Assembly (NCBI GenBank): GCA_035642535.1
Contig: DASQSE010000094.1
Span: 1-64,000, forward strand
Source of the DNA: Jatrophihabitans sp035642535
GTDB lineage: Bacteria; Actinomycetota; Actinomycetes; Mycobacteriales; Jatrophihabitantaceae
Reading direction: 5' to 3'
Length of the DNA: 64,000 nucleotides
Both the position numbers and the translations under genes were made by a program. Below, piece by piece: positions 1 through 9,258 of this stretch. The notes below the pieces were generated by a model. The model was not told the DNA's origin and did no database searches. It saw only the letters and a program-made list of their open reading frames with translations. Within the stretch, counting starts at the first letter, position 1. Every line of letters starts with the position of its first letter.

Positions 1-283
1 CGCCGGCACCCTCCTCGGCACCGTCGTCGCCGCCGGACGCCCGGCGCCCACGCAGCAGCAGGATTCCACCGATCAGAGCTAGCGCGCCGATGATCCCGGC
101 GCCGAGCGGCAACCACAGCTCGGCCTTGCGAAGATCGTCGACCTTGCCCTTCGCGTAGTTCGACTGGAAGTCAATTACGGACTGATCGAAGCTGAGCGTC
201 GTGTCGAGAATCAGCGTTCCGTCCTCGAGCTTCAGGACCTGGTGCTCGACTCCGTTGACGATGGTCCCCGTCTTCGGTTCGAC
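1..283 (-). pseudogene. C-terminal remnant of a DUF3068-like membrane protein
   Basis: The minus-strand frame reads from VEPKTGTIVNGVEHQ near 283 through a soluble stretch into one strong membrane helix (about 125-60: LPLGAGIIGALALIGG) and a basic stop-transfer LRGRR, then an acidic tail cut by the window edge. The VEP-TG-IV motif followed by a single C-terminal helix matches the end of DUF3068 (PorA-family-like) proteins as I know them. There is no start codon or N-terminal half: just upstream the frame is replaced by a methyltransferase in another frame. It may be a deletion relic or an assembly join. Confidence 0.6.
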
Positions 284-801
284 CCGTCGTCGACGAGCAC
301 GGCAGCCTCGTCGGCCAGCAGGGGTTCCGCCACGCCGAGCGCGAGGTAGTGCGCCAAACCGGTGTGCGGGCCGTCGTAGAAATAGACGCCGATCGGGTCG
401 AACGACCGCGCCGCGGAGGCGAGCAGACGAAACGCATCGCCATCGAGGACACGTAACGGGCGGTTTGCGCCGTAAAGACCGATCGCCCGTTCGAGCTCGT
501 CACGTGACTGGGCGGTGTGCATCCCGAACTCGGAGAAGTTTTCGACCGCGACGTAGTGGCGATCGGGCGCGTCCACGAGAACCCCGCACAACGATCGTCC
601 TTTGAACGTGCCGACCTCGAGGTAGCCCTCGCCCTCTGGCAGCCTGCGGGCCGCGAGGTTGAGCACTGCCAACTCCGCCGGGGAGGTGAAGCCGGACACC
701 TCATCCGCGATCATCGCGAAGCGCGGATCGTGCGGTTTGCCGTCCTCGACCGGGCCGTCGAACTGGTCGTCGATCTCTTCCAGGAATCCCCGTACGTCCA
801 T
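232..801 (-). CDS. Class I SAM methyltransferase, truncated and fused out of frame to downstream DNA
   Basis: A 189-residue reading frame starts with ATG at 801, 18 nt after the polA stop. It has a Rossmann-type methyltransferase core: YLEVGTFKGRS (SAM-binding glycine motif, about residues 60-70), VLDGDAF (acidic loop) and GVYFYDGPHT, then AAVLVDDGS. Family members (Methyltransf_24 type) normally continue for about 40-60 residues after LVDD. Here the sequence becomes low-quality SNRRRGPSSTESS and stops at 232, while another frame continues as a DUF3068 tail. The last 20 or so residues are therefore probably not native. The substrate cannot be inferred. Confidence 0.6.
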   Translation of the reverse strand: MDVRGFLEEIDDQFDGPVEDGKPHDPRFAMIADEVSGFTSPAELAVLNLAARRLPEGEGYLEVGTFKGRSLCGVLVDAPDRHYVAVENFSEFGMHTAQSRDELERAIGLYGANRPLRVLDGDAFRLLASAARSFDPIGVYFYDGPHTGLAHYLALGVAEPLLADEAAVLVDDGSNRRRGPSSTESSTRS

Positions 802-819
802 GTGAATCAGCCGAGCCCG

Positions 820-3516
820 TCAGTGCGCGGCTTCGTGCCAGGTTCGGCCGACGCCGACGGACACGTCCATCGGAACGTCGAGCTGATAGGCACCGCCCAT
901 CTCGCGGCGAACGAGTTCCTCCACCGCCGCGCGCTCCCCCGGCGCGATCTCGAGCACCAACTCGTCGTGCACCTGCAAGAGCAGCCGGGACCGCAGCCCG
1001 GCCTCGCGCAGGCCGCGGTGCACGCCGAGCATGGCCACCTTGATGATGTCCGCCGCGCTGCCCTGGATGGGTGCGTTGAGTGCCGCCCGCTCGGCCATCT
1101 CGCGCAGGTTGCGGTTGTCGCTCGTCAGATTGGACAGGTAGCGGCGGCGTCCCATGATCGTCTCGGTGTAGCCGGTGAGTCGCGCCTCCTCCACCACCGA
1201 GCGCAGGTAGTCGCGCACCCCGCCGAAGCGGGTGAAGTAGGCGTCCATCTGACCGCGCGCTTCGTCCGGCGTGATCTTGAGCTGCCGGGACAGCCCGAAC
1301 GCCGACAGCCCGTAGGCGAGCCCGTACGACATCGCCTTGATGCGGCGCCGCATCTCCGGATCGACCTCCGCGACCGGGATGTCGAACGCCCGCGACGCGA
1401 CGAAGGTGTGCAGATCCTCGCCGCTCGTGAACGCCTCGATCAGCCCCGCGTCGTGCGACAGGTGCGCCATGATGCGCATCTCGATCTGGCTGTAGTCGGC
1501 GGTCATCAGCGACTCGTAGCCGACGCCGACCGTGAACGTCTCGCGGATGCGCCGGCCCTCGGCCGTCCGCACCGGAATGTTCTGGAGGTTGGGATCGGTG
1601 GAGGAGAGGCGGCCGGTCGCGGCGATCGTCTGGTTGAACGTGGTGTGGATGCGGCCCTGGTCGTCGACGAGCGGCAGCAGCCCGTCCACGACGGACTTCA
1701 GCCGGGCCACCTCGCGGTGCCGCAGCAGCAAGCCGAGCACCGGGTGCTCGGTCTTGGCGTAGAGGTCGGCCAGCGCGTCGGCGTCGGTGGTGTACCCGCT
1801 CTTGATCCGTTTCGTCTTGGGCAGCTTGAACTGATCGAACAGGATCTCCTGCAACTGCTTCGGTGAGCCGAGGTTGAACTCGCGCCCGACCAACTGGTGC
1901 GCATCCTGCTCCACGTCCTTGACGCCGGCACCCAGTTCTGCCTGTAGCGCCAGCAGCCCGTCCGTGTCGACCGCGATGCCGACGGCCTCCATGTCGGCGA
2001 GGACGTAGGTGAGCGGCAGTTCCATGTCGACCAGCAACTCGGCACCGCGACTGCGGGCCAGCTCGGCGTCGAAGGCGTCGGCGAGATCCTTGACCGCGCT
2101 GGCGCGCACCGTCTCGGCATCGGCGATCGCATCGTCGGATTCGTCGACCCCGCCGTCGAGCGTGAGCTGTCCGGACTCCTCGATGTTGCTGCGCAGCTCG
2201 CGGCGCAGCGTGCGCAGCGCCAGGTCGGCGAGATCGAAGGTGCGCTGATCAGGGCGCAGGATGTAGGCAGCCAGCTGGGTGTCGTTCGTGACGCCGTTCA
2301 GCGCCCACCCGTGCTGCCGCAGTGCGAGCAGCGGCCCCTTGACGTCGTGCACGGCCTTCGGGGCGGCCGGGTCGGCCAACCAGTCCGCGAGGGCCTTGTC
2401 ATCGTCGGGGGTCAGGACCTCCGGCACCACGAACGCGGCACGCCCGTCGGCCGCGGCCAGCGAGATGCCGGTGAGGGTGCCGGTGCCGCGGCCCCAGCTG
2501 CCACGGAACGCGAGACCGACGCGCGTGGCGTCCCGGGCGTGCTCGTCCAGCCACTGCGCCACGTCGTCCGGGCCAAGACGCGTGAACGCGACGTCGAAGC
2601 CCTCCTCGGCCTCGGGGCCGGCCGCGTCGACGCTGGCGAACAGCCGTTCGCGCAGCACCCGGAACTGGAGGTCGTCGAAGAGGTGGTGCACCTCCTCGCG
2701 GTCCCACTGCTGGCGGGCCAGGTTGGGGAGCTCGACGTCGATGTCGACATCACGTACGAGCTCGGTCAGCCGGCGATTGAGCTCGACGCTTGCGACGTGC
2801 TCGCGCAGCGCGTCGCCCACCTTGCCCTTGACCGTGTCGACGTGGTCGATCAACTCGCGCAGCGAGCCGTACTCGCGGACCCACTTCGCGGCCGTCTTCT
2901 CGCCGACGCCGGGGATCGATGGCAGGTTGTCGCTCGGGTCGCCGCGCAGCGCCGCGAAATCGGGGTACTGCGCCGGCGTGAGGCCGTACTTCTCCTGCAC
3001 CTCTTCCGGGGTGTAGCGCGTCATCTCGCTCACGCCGCGCCGCGGGAACAGGACGGTGACGTGCTCGTTGACGAGCTGCAGGCAATCGCGGTCGCCGGTG
3101 CAGATGAGCACACTCGCGCCATCGGCCGTCGCCTGCATCGTGACGGTGGCAATCACATCGTCTGCCTCGAAACCGCTGACCATCAGCGCCGGGATGCGCA
3201 GCGCGTCGAGGACCTTGCGGATGAGCGTCACCTGGCCGCGGAAGTCGTCGGGCATCTCGGCGCGCCCGGCCTTGTAGTCGGCGTAGGTCTCGCTGCGGAA
3301 CGTGTGCCTGGAGACGTCGAAGGCCACCGCGACGTGCGTCGGCTCCTCGTCGCGGAGCAGATTGATGAGCATCGAGGTGAACCCGAACACGGCGTTGGTG
3401 GGTTGGCCCGTCGTCGTGGCCATGTCGACCTCGCGCAGCGCGTAGAACGCGCGGTATGCGAGCGAATGCCCGTCGAGCAGCAGCAGCCTGGCGGTATCGG
3501 TGCGCGTCGCCGTCAC
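820..3516 (-). CDS. polA: DNA polymerase I
   Basis: This 898-residue protein performs gap filling and RNA primer removal. The N-terminal 5'-3' exonuclease opens with LLLLDGHSLAYRAFYAL. The middle 3'-5' exonuclease-like domain lacks the DxE motif (it reads VGLAFRGSWG), so proofreading is predicted absent. The polymerase domain has motif A TADYSQIEMR (catalytic Asp about 673), motif B RRRIKAMSYGLAYG (about 723-736) and motif C QVHDELVLE (His about 850). Tyr replaces the Phe762 of E. coli in motif B. The GTG start at 3516 has no SD but sits exactly 6 nt after TAAGTT. It is followed by the truncated methyltransferase on the same strand. Confidence 0.97.
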   Translation of the reverse strand: MTATRTDTARLLLLDGHSLAYRAFYALREVDMATTTGQPTNAVFGFTSMLINLLRDEEPTHVAVAFDVSRHTFRSETYADYKAGRAEMPDDFRGQVTLIRKVLDALRIPALMVSGFEADDVIATVTMQATADGASVLICTGDRDCLQLVNEHVTVLFPRRGVSEMTRYTPEEVQEKYGLTPAQYPDFAALRGDPSDNLPSIPGVGEKTAAKWVREYGSLRELIDHVDTVKGKVGDALREHVASVELNRRLTELVRDVDIDVELPNLARQQWDREEVHHLFDDLQFRVLRERLFASVDAAGPEAEEGFDVAFTRLGPDDVAQWLDEHARDATRVGLAFRGSWGRGTGTLTGISLAAADGRAAFVVPEVLTPDDDKALADWLADPAAPKAVHDVKGPLLALRQHGWALNGVTNDTQLAAYILRPDQRTFDLADLALRTLRRELRSNIEESGQLTLDGGVDESDDAIADAETVRASAVKDLADAFDAELARSRGAELLVDMELPLTYVLADMEAVGIAVDTDGLLALQAELGAGVKDVEQDAHQLVGREFNLGSPKQLQEILFDQFKLPKTKRIKSGYTTDADALADLYAKTEHPVLGLLLRHREVARLKSVVDGLLPLVDDQGRIHTTFNQTIAATGRLSSTDPNLQNIPVRTAEGRRIRETFTVGVGYESLMTADYSQIEMRIMAHLSHDAGLIEAFTSGEDLHTFVASRAFDIPVAEVDPEMRRRIKAMSYGLAYGLSAFGLSRQLKITPDEARGQMDAYFTRFGGVRDYLRSVVEEARLTGYTETIMGRRRYLSNLTSDNRNLREMAERAALNAPIQGSAADIIKVAMLGVHRGLREAGLRSRLLLQVHDELVLEIAPGERAAVEELVRREMGGAYQLDVPMDVSVGVGRTWHEAAH

Positions 3517-3528
3517 GGGATTAACTTA
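3517..3528 (-). promoter_or_regulatory. Leaderless-type -10 element of polA
   Basis: On the minus strand TAAGTT (3528-3523) is followed by six bases and then the GTG start of polA. There is no Shine-Dalgarno sequence. A -10 hexamer at this distance would place transcription initiation on the start codon. The same geometry recurs at pyk, the methyltransferase at 17490, pepN and the second L,D-transpeptidase. No clear -35 is visible. Confidence 0.5.
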
Positions 3529-3563
3529 GGCGCAGCCTCCGACGGCGCCGACAACACCGATGC

Positions 3564-4160
3564 TCAGGCCTGCCGGCGGCCGACTCGCGCGACGAAACCG
3601 GTGCGCTGGGCGCGAATCAGACGTGCCCGGCGCAGCGACGCCATCCGATCCGCGACGTCGGCCATGCCCAGCGACCGATGCAGCGCGGTGGTCGGCGCGA
3701 TGCGGTGGACCACGAGCGGCGCGAACCCGATCCGCGCGAGGTACCGGTTGCCCTCGCGGGAACCGGCGGCGGCCGTCGTGAGGAGGTGCTCGATCCCCCG
3801 CTCGTCCGCGAGGCGCACCGCCGCGGCGAGCAGTAACCGGCCGACGCCGCGCCGGCGGTGCTGCGGATCGACCATCAGGTGCGTTACGTGCAGCACCGGC
3901 GTGACATCGATCGCGCCCACCTCGTCGTCGCGCGCCGCCAGCATGCCGACGAGACGCTCGGACTCATCCTGGGCAAGCAGCAACACCCGGTCGGAGTCGA
4001 GGATCTCCGCGAACCGCTCGACGAGATGCCGCGCGGTGGAGTCGTGCAGCGGTCTGCCGCTGAACAATCCCGATCTTGTGTCGATGTTCTGGACGAGGGC
4101 TACTAGGGCGGGGATATCGTCGTGCGTTGCGGGCCGGATCCGGACGTTGACACGTGACAA
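3564..4160 (-). CDS. GNAT-family N-acetyltransferase
   Basis: This is a 198-residue acetyltransferase of the GCN5 superfamily. The N-terminal beta strand VRIRPATHDDIPALVAL is typical, and HLMVDPQHRRRGVGRLLL (about residues 100-117) is the acetyl-CoA pyrophosphate-binding motif A. The start chosen is TTG at 4160, because GGAGGT lies 7 nt upstream (4173-4168); the longer in-frame ATG at 4217 lacks an SD and adds a Gly/Ala-rich stretch unlike the family. The acceptor substrate is unknown. It lies 47 nt upstream of polA on the same strand, but polA seems to have its own promoter. Confidence 0.8.
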   Translation of the reverse strand: MSRVNVRIRPATHDDIPALVALVQNIDTRSGLFSGRPLHDSTARHLVERFAEILDSDRVLLLAQDESERLVGMLAARDDEVGAIDVTPVLHVTHLMVDPQHRRRGVGRLLLAAAVRLADERGIEHLLTTAAAGSREGNRYLARIGFAPLVVHRIAPTTALHRSLGMADVADRMASLRRARLIRAQRTGFVARVGRRQA

Positions 4161-4301
4161 CGCGCTACCTCCACCACATAGGCCCCAACCCGCAAAACCG
4201 GCTGCAGGTGCAACCATATTGCGTCCGGACTGCGGCCGATACCGGGGGCGGGGCGGTGGCAGCTAGCTGTATCCGGTCTATCCACATGCGACGCTGCGAG
4301 T

Positions 4302-5057
4302 CTAAGATGTCGCGATCTCCTCGCCCAGGTACGCGGCCCGGACGCGGTCGTCGGCGAGCAACTCCTGCCCGGTGCCTTCGAGCACGATCTCGCCCGTCTC
4401 GAGCACATAACCACGATCGGCCAGCGCCAGCGCCTGCGCAGCGTTCTGCTCGACGAGGAGCACCGTCACACCTGCCGCGTTGATCTCCCGGATGATTTCG
4501 AAGATCTGTGCGACAACCATCGGGGCGAGCCCCATCGACGGTTCGTCCAGAAGAAGCAGGCGGGGCTTGCCCATCAGCGCACGCGCGATCGCGACCATCT
4601 GCTGCTCGCCGCCGGACAGCGTCCCACCCTGCTGCTTGAGCCGCTCGCGCAGCCGCGGAAATAGGCCGAGCACCCAGTCGAGGTCGGCCCGGTCGACGGT
4701 CTTGAACCGGAATGCGCCCATCTCGAGGTTCTCGGCGACCGTCATCCGCGGGAACACATGCCGGCCCTCGGGCGCGTGGCAGACACCGAGCTTGATGAGG
4801 TTGTGCGCCGGGATGCCGTCGACGCGGCGGCCGTCCAGCGTGATCGCGCCAGTGACCGGGCGCATCATGCCGGAGACCGTCTTCTGCGTCGTTGTCTTGC
4901 CGGCGCCGTTCGCGCCGAGCATGGCGACGATCTCACCCTTGCCGACGCTGAAGCTGATCCCTTTCAACGCGACGATCGCGCCGTACCGTACCTCGACCTC
5001 CGAGACCTCGAGCAGCGGCTCGCGCCGCGCGTTCGCCGGCTTCGTGATGTCAGTCAT
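4302..5057 (-). CDS. livF: Branched-chain amino acid ABC transporter, ATP-binding protein LivF
   Basis: This 251-residue ABC ATPase is probably one of the two nucleotide-binding subunits of a HAAT-type importer. Walker A GANGAGKTT lies at about residues 44-52, the signature LSGGEQQM at about 148-155, and Walker B LLLLDEPSMGL just after. The short length and the position as last gene of livK-H-M-G-F favour LivF over LivG. The ATG overlaps the livG stop by 8 nt, so translation is probably coupled. The transported solute could be an amino acid, urea or amide; gene order alone does not decide this. Confidence 0.93.
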   Translation of the reverse strand: MTDITKPANARREPLLEVSEVEVRYGAIVALKGISFSVGKGEIVAMLGANGAGKTTTQKTVSGMMRPVTGAITLDGRRVDGIPAHNLIKLGVCHAPEGRHVFPRMTVAENLEMGAFRFKTVDRADLDWVLGLFPRLRERLKQQGGTLSGGEQQMVAIARALMGKPRLLLLDEPSMGLAPMVVAQIFEIIREINAAGVTVLLVEQNAAQALALADRGYVLETGEIVLEGTGQELLADDRVRAAYLGEEIATS

Positions 5058-5970
5058 CCGAACGCTCCTCCGGCGGCAGCGCCTCCTCAGCGATCGGCAC
5101 CGTGCCCGCCGTGTCGATCAGGTGCAGGTCCGGCTGCGAGTCGATATCCAGCTCCACCTGATCGGCAGACGTCCCGAGGTACGCCGCGACCACGACCGGG
5201 TTGCGCTGGATCTCGTGCGGCGTTCCCTCCGCGATCTTCTCCCCGAAGTTGAGGACGACGATCCGGTCCGCGATCGACATGACCAGCTTCATGTCGTGCT
5301 CGATCAGCAGCACGCTGATGTCGCGCTCCACGTTGATCCGCTTGATCAGCTCGGCAAGCTCGCGCTTCTCGACCGGGTTGGTGCCGGCGGCCGGCTCGTC
5401 GAGCAGCAGCACGCCTGGGGTGGTCCCGAGTGCCCGCGCGATCTCGAGGCGCCGCTGCTCGCCGTACGCGAGTGAGCCGGCTAGATCGTTGGCGTGGTCG
5501 TCCAGCCCCACCGTGGCCAGGAGCTCGTACGCCTGCTGCGTGCTCTGCCGCTCCTCGCGGCGCTGCCACGGCATGCCGAGCATTGCGGCCAATGGCCCCG
5601 CCTTCTGCCGCGTCTCGATGCCGACCTTGACGTTCTCCAGCGCGGTGAGCGCCGGGAAGAGTCGGATGTTCTGGAAGGTGCGTGCGACGCCGAGGTGATT
5701 GATGACGTGCGTCTTCTTGCCGATCACCCCAACCGGACGCGCACCCGGCCGGCCGGCGAGCGTGATCCGGCCCTCCTGCGGCGTGTAAACGCCGGTGAGC
5801 GCGTTGAACAACGAGGTCTTTCCGGCGCCGTTGGGGCCGATAATGGCGAGGATCTCGCCGCGACGCATCTGTGCAGAAACATCGTTCAGGCTCACGACGC
5901 CGCCGAAGCGGAGGGTTACATGTTGGATGTCGAAGACGACGTCCGGCTGCCGCTCTGCAGCGACACTCAT
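5050..5970 (-). CDS. livG: Branched-chain amino acid ABC transporter, ATP-binding protein LivG
   Basis: This 306-residue ABC ATPase has Walker A GPNGAGKTSLF (about residues 45-55), the degenerate signature LAYGEQRRLEIARAL and Walker B VLLLDEPAAGTNPVEK, all typical of LivG. The C-terminus has an added acidic tail of about 40 residues ending in LPPEERSDD. The start is ATG 5970, which shares one base with the livM stop (TGATG); longer upstream readings would run back into livM. It pairs with LivF to drive the LivH/LivM permease. Confidence 0.93.
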   Translation of the reverse strand: MSVAAERQPDVVFDIQHVTLRFGGVVSLNDVSAQMRRGEILAIIGPNGAGKTSLFNALTGVYTPQEGRITLAGRPGARPVGVIGKKTHVINHLGVARTFQNIRLFPALTALENVKVGIETRQKAGPLAAMLGMPWQRREERQSTQQAYELLATVGLDDHANDLAGSLAYGEQRRLEIARALGTTPGVLLLDEPAAGTNPVEKRELAELIKRINVERDISVLLIEHDMKLVMSIADRIVVLNFGEKIAEGTPHEIQRNPVVVAAYLGTSADQVELDIDSQPDLHLIDTAGTVPIAEEALPPEERSDD

Positions 5971-8249
5971 CACGCCGCACCCGCCCTCGGCACCGCCGCA
6001 ACCTCGGAGCTGGAGGGCGCGTCCATGCCGGACAGCTCGGCCTTGCGGCGCCGCGCCGGCAACAGCCCAGCAGGCCGGAAGATCATCATCGCTAGGACCA
6101 GCACGCCCACCCACATCTGCCTGTCGTCGGTCGGCACCTGGCTCTTCAGGAACTCCGGCAACCAGGTCAGCACGGCCGCGCCGAGCATCGCACCGGGCAG
6201 CGACCCCATGCCGCCGAAGACGACGTAGGCGACGATGAGGATGGACGCGAAGATGGTGAACAGCGTCGGGTCGAAGAAACCGACCTGAGTAGCGAAGAAC
6301 GCGCCGGCGAAACCGGAGGTGGAGGCGCCGATCGCGAAGGCGAGGATCTTGGCCCGAACCGTGTTGACGCCGGCCGCCTGCGCGGCGACCTCATCCTCGC
6401 GGATCGCGGCCCAGGCCCGGCCGAGCCGAGCATTCTCCAGCCGGTAGAACAGCACGATCACGATGATCAGCAAGACGAGCAGCAGGTACCAGTAGGGCAG
6501 GTTGTCCTGACCCCAAGTGATCTTGAAGCTGCCGATGTGCAGCGAGGCGTGCGGCACCAAGACGCCCTGTGGCCCGTTGGTGAACTTGCCGGGGTTGTTG
6601 ATCGCGATGATATAAATGATCTCGCCGAAGCCGAGTGTCACGATCGCGAGGTAGTCGCCACGCAGTCGCAGTGTGGGGGTGCCGAGCAGCACGCCGGCGA
6701 TCAGGCAGGCCACGATCGCGAAGGGGATCGTGAGCAGCGGCGTCATGTGCAGCCAGCTGGGCGGCTTGAGCGGCAGCGAGCCGGTCAGGTAGGCGGTTGT
6801 GTAGGCGCCAACTGCATAGAACGCGATGTAGCCGAGGTCCAGCAGACCAGCCCAGCCGACCACGACGTTCAGCCCGACGGCCAGCAGCAGATAGACACTC
6901 ACCTCGCTGACCAACACGTTCTGCCAGAACGGCGACAGCATCGGTGGGTAGAAGATGGCGAGCACCAGCGCGAGCAGAATCAACGCCTTCGCATTGGCAG
7001 AGCCGCGTGCCTGGACGACCGCCTTCGTCACCGGCAGCGCGTTCGCGTCAGTTGCCGACTGCCGGCGGCCGTTGCGCGCGACGACGTATACCGCCGCGAC
7101 GGCGAACAAGCCGTAGGTGATGCAGGCGAGATAAGCACCTGCGCCGAGGTTGTTCCATTTCGTGCCGTAGGCGGGGACGACCTTCGCAGCCACCTCCGTC
7201 ATCGACTTCAGCGTGAGGAAGGTGAGTAGGACGCCGACGGCCGACGCCACGAGTGCGATCCAGCCCAGCAGGCGGTTGCGCAGGTAGGTCGCGGCGAGCG
7301 TGAGCGCAGCGACTCCGCCGAACAGCGTCCAGCCCAGCCAGTCCAGATAATTCGACGCGAGCGACGTGATGTCCGTGCCGCTGTACGCGTCCGCGGACTC
7401 AGCGAAGCTGAGGTTGCGCTGCAGCGGGGCGAACCAGCAGTCCCGCCCGTAGGCGAACAAACCGAGGACGACGCCGACGACGACGAACGGCAGGCCTGGG
7501 CGGTAGCCCATGATCCGCTGCCAGAAGCCGCGCCAGTCAGCCACCTCGGCGCGCGAGGTTGCAGCGATGACGCCGGCACAGGCGAGGATGAGGAACCCGC
7601 ATACGGCCGTGTAGACACCGAGCGAGTGATCGATCCCGCCGCCGACCCGGAGGATGTCACTGTCTGCCATCCAGGCGAATACTGCGCCGGCGACGCCGCA
7701 CAGCGCCGCAAGGTATCCGAGCGGCCGCCACCGGCTGATGATGGCGGCGCTGCACACGACGAGCCCGAGGCCGAGCAGCCCCCAGGAGAGCCATCCGTCG
7801 AAGAACAACGTCGTGGTCTGCTTCAGCACACCCGAGGGGGTCTGGTCGACCAGCTTTCGGATCTTGCTGAACTTGCTGCTGCCCTGCACGTCGGCGCGCG
7901 GGTCGTACCAGTTCATGATTGCGAGGGCGACGATGACCACGATCACGCCCACGAACATCGGCAGCACACCGGGTCGCCGGGCGTATTGCCTCACATGCGA
8001 CCAGAACGTGATGAGTGCGAAGATCACAACGCCGATCGCCAGGAAGACGAAGATCCGCGGCTGGAGAACGGCCTGGTGGAAGACGTAGCCGAAGTCGTCC
8101 TGTGACCCTTCGTAGCTGTTGAGCATTATGGCAAGCACGACCCCGCCGAACAGGCAGGCCGCGAGCCGTTTCAGGAGCACGCGCGCTGTCTCGCTCAGCC
8201 AAGGCTCGCGGACCTCCTGGACAACCGCGGGCGTTTCTACGGTGGTCAT
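5970..8249 (-). CDS. livM: LivM-type permease with a large extra N-terminal membrane domain
   Basis: This 759-residue membrane protein is more than twice the usual LivM length (about 300-400). Residues from about 425 to 740 are a clear LivM permease: VGLNVVVGWAGLLDLGYIAFYAVGAY, the EDEVAAQAAGVN cytoplasmic loop that docks the ATPases, and FGGMGSLPGAMLGA. The first 420 or so residues contain roughly ten extra hydrophobic segments with no motif I recognise. The reading frame is open throughout with uniform codon use, so it looks like one polypeptide. The ATG overlaps the livH stop by 4 nt (ATGA). The role of the extra domain is unknown. Confidence 0.88.
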   Translation of the reverse strand: MTTVETPAVVQEVREPWLSETARVLLKRLAACLFGGVVLAIMLNSYEGSQDDFGYVFHQAVLQPRIFVFLAIGVVIFALITFWSHVRQYARRPGVLPMFVGVIVVIVALAIMNWYDPRADVQGSSKFSKIRKLVDQTPSGVLKQTTTLFFDGWLSWGLLGLGLVVCSAAIISRWRPLGYLAALCGVAGAVFAWMADSDILRVGGGIDHSLGVYTAVCGFLILACAGVIAATSRAEVADWRGFWQRIMGYRPGLPFVVVGVVLGLFAYGRDCWFAPLQRNLSFAESADAYSGTDITSLASNYLDWLGWTLFGGVAALTLAATYLRNRLLGWIALVASAVGVLLTFLTLKSMTEVAAKVVPAYGTKWNNLGAGAYLACITYGLFAVAAVYVVARNGRRQSATDANALPVTKAVVQARGSANAKALILLALVLAIFYPPMLSPFWQNVLVSEVSVYLLLAVGLNVVVGWAGLLDLGYIAFYAVGAYTTAYLTGSLPLKPPSWLHMTPLLTIPFAIVACLIAGVLLGTPTLRLRGDYLAIVTLGFGEIIYIIAINNPGKFTNGPQGVLVPHASLHIGSFKITWGQDNLPYWYLLLVLLIIVIVLFYRLENARLGRAWAAIREDEVAAQAAGVNTVRAKILAFAIGASTSGFAGAFFATQVGFFDPTLFTIFASILIVAYVVFGGMGSLPGAMLGAAVLTWLPEFLKSQVPTDDRQMWVGVLVLAMMIFRPAGLLPARRRKAELSGMDAPSSSEVAAVPRAGAA

Positions 8250-9205
8250 GCCGCACGCCCCAGGCGCTCACCGAGGATGCCGGTCGGCCGAACCAGCAGG
8301 ATCAGAACGAGTACGACGAAGCTGACCACATCTGTCCATTGCGCGCCGATGAACGGCAACGCGGCGACCAACACCTCGGCCTGTCCCAGGATCAGCCCAC
8401 CGATCATGGCGCCACGGATGTTGCCGATCCCGCCGAGCACGGCGGCAGCGAACGCCTTGACGCCGGGGGTGAAGCCCATGAGGTTGCCAACGCCAAAGGC
8501 AGTGCCGAACAGGAATCCAGCTGCGCCGGCGAGCGCCCCGCCGATGACGAATGTGCGGGAGATCGTCTTGTCGATGTCGATGCCCATCAGCGCTGCGGTC
8601 GGTGCGTCCTCGGCGACCGCACGGATGCTGCGACCCAGCTTCGTCGTGTTCACGAGCCGGTCAAGGAAGACCATCATCACGACAGCGCTGACCACGATGA
8701 TCAGGACGATCAGCGAGACATCGGCGCTGCCGATGCTGAAGACGCGGTGGTTGAGGTTGAAGTACTCCGGAAACGGGACGCTCTGCACGCGCCCGAACAG
8801 TTTGCCGGCGAGATTCGACAGAAACAGCGAAGCGCCGATCGCACTGATGAGGAATGCCAACTTCGGCGCACCATTGCGGCGCAGCGTTCGATAGGCCACC
8901 TTCTCGAGCAACCATGCGACTGACGCCCCTACAGCCGCTCCGCTGAGCATGCCGACCAGCAGGGTGAGCGGGACGGATGCGCCGGTGAGATGTCGGTTGC
9001 CGACGATTTGATCGACGACTAGAAAGCTGCCGAACGCGCCGGACATGAACACTTCGCTGTGCGCGAAGTTGATCAGTTGGAGCACGCCGTAGACGAGCGT
9101 GTAGCCGAGCGCGACGACCGCGTACAGCGATCCCTGTTCCAGGCCGATGACGATGTTCTGGGGAAGCTGATGGAACCAGTCCTGGGATTGGCTCGCGGCT
9201 AGCAC
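8246..9205 (-). CDS. livH: Branched-chain amino acid ABC transporter, permease LivH
   Basis: This 319-residue permease has the diagnostic LivH start region GLEQGSLYAVVALGYTLVYGVLQLINFAHSEVF and the ATPase-coupling loop AVAEDAPTAALMGIDIDKTI. Eight or so membrane segments are visible. The GTG at 9205 is preferred because AGGAG stands 5 nt before it; the in-frame ATG at 9292 lies inside a strong intergenic hairpin and adds a non-conserved stretch. It forms the membrane channel with LivM. Confidence 0.93.
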   Translation of the reverse strand: MLAASQSQDWFHQLPQNIVIGLEQGSLYAVVALGYTLVYGVLQLINFAHSEVFMSGAFGSFLVVDQIVGNRHLTGASVPLTLLVGMLSGAAVGASVAWLLEKVAYRTLRRNGAPKLAFLISAIGASLFLSNLAGKLFGRVQSVPFPEYFNLNHRVFSIGSADVSLIVLIIVVSAVVMMVFLDRLVNTTKLGRSIRAVAEDAPTAALMGIDIDKTISRTFVIGGALAGAAGFLFGTAFGVGNLMGFTPGVKAFAAAVLGGIGNIRGAMIGGLILGQAEVLVAALPFIGAQWTDVVSFVVLVLILLVRPTGILGERLGRAA

Positions 9206-9258
9206 CCTGACTCCTCGCGTGACGTTCCAATGACGTACGAGCGGACAGCTTACGAGTT

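Noticed and set aside
2311..4266. Long plus-strand frame across polA and the acetyltransferase gene
   Set aside because: Low-complexity Arg/Ala/Val-rich translation antisense to two confident genes.
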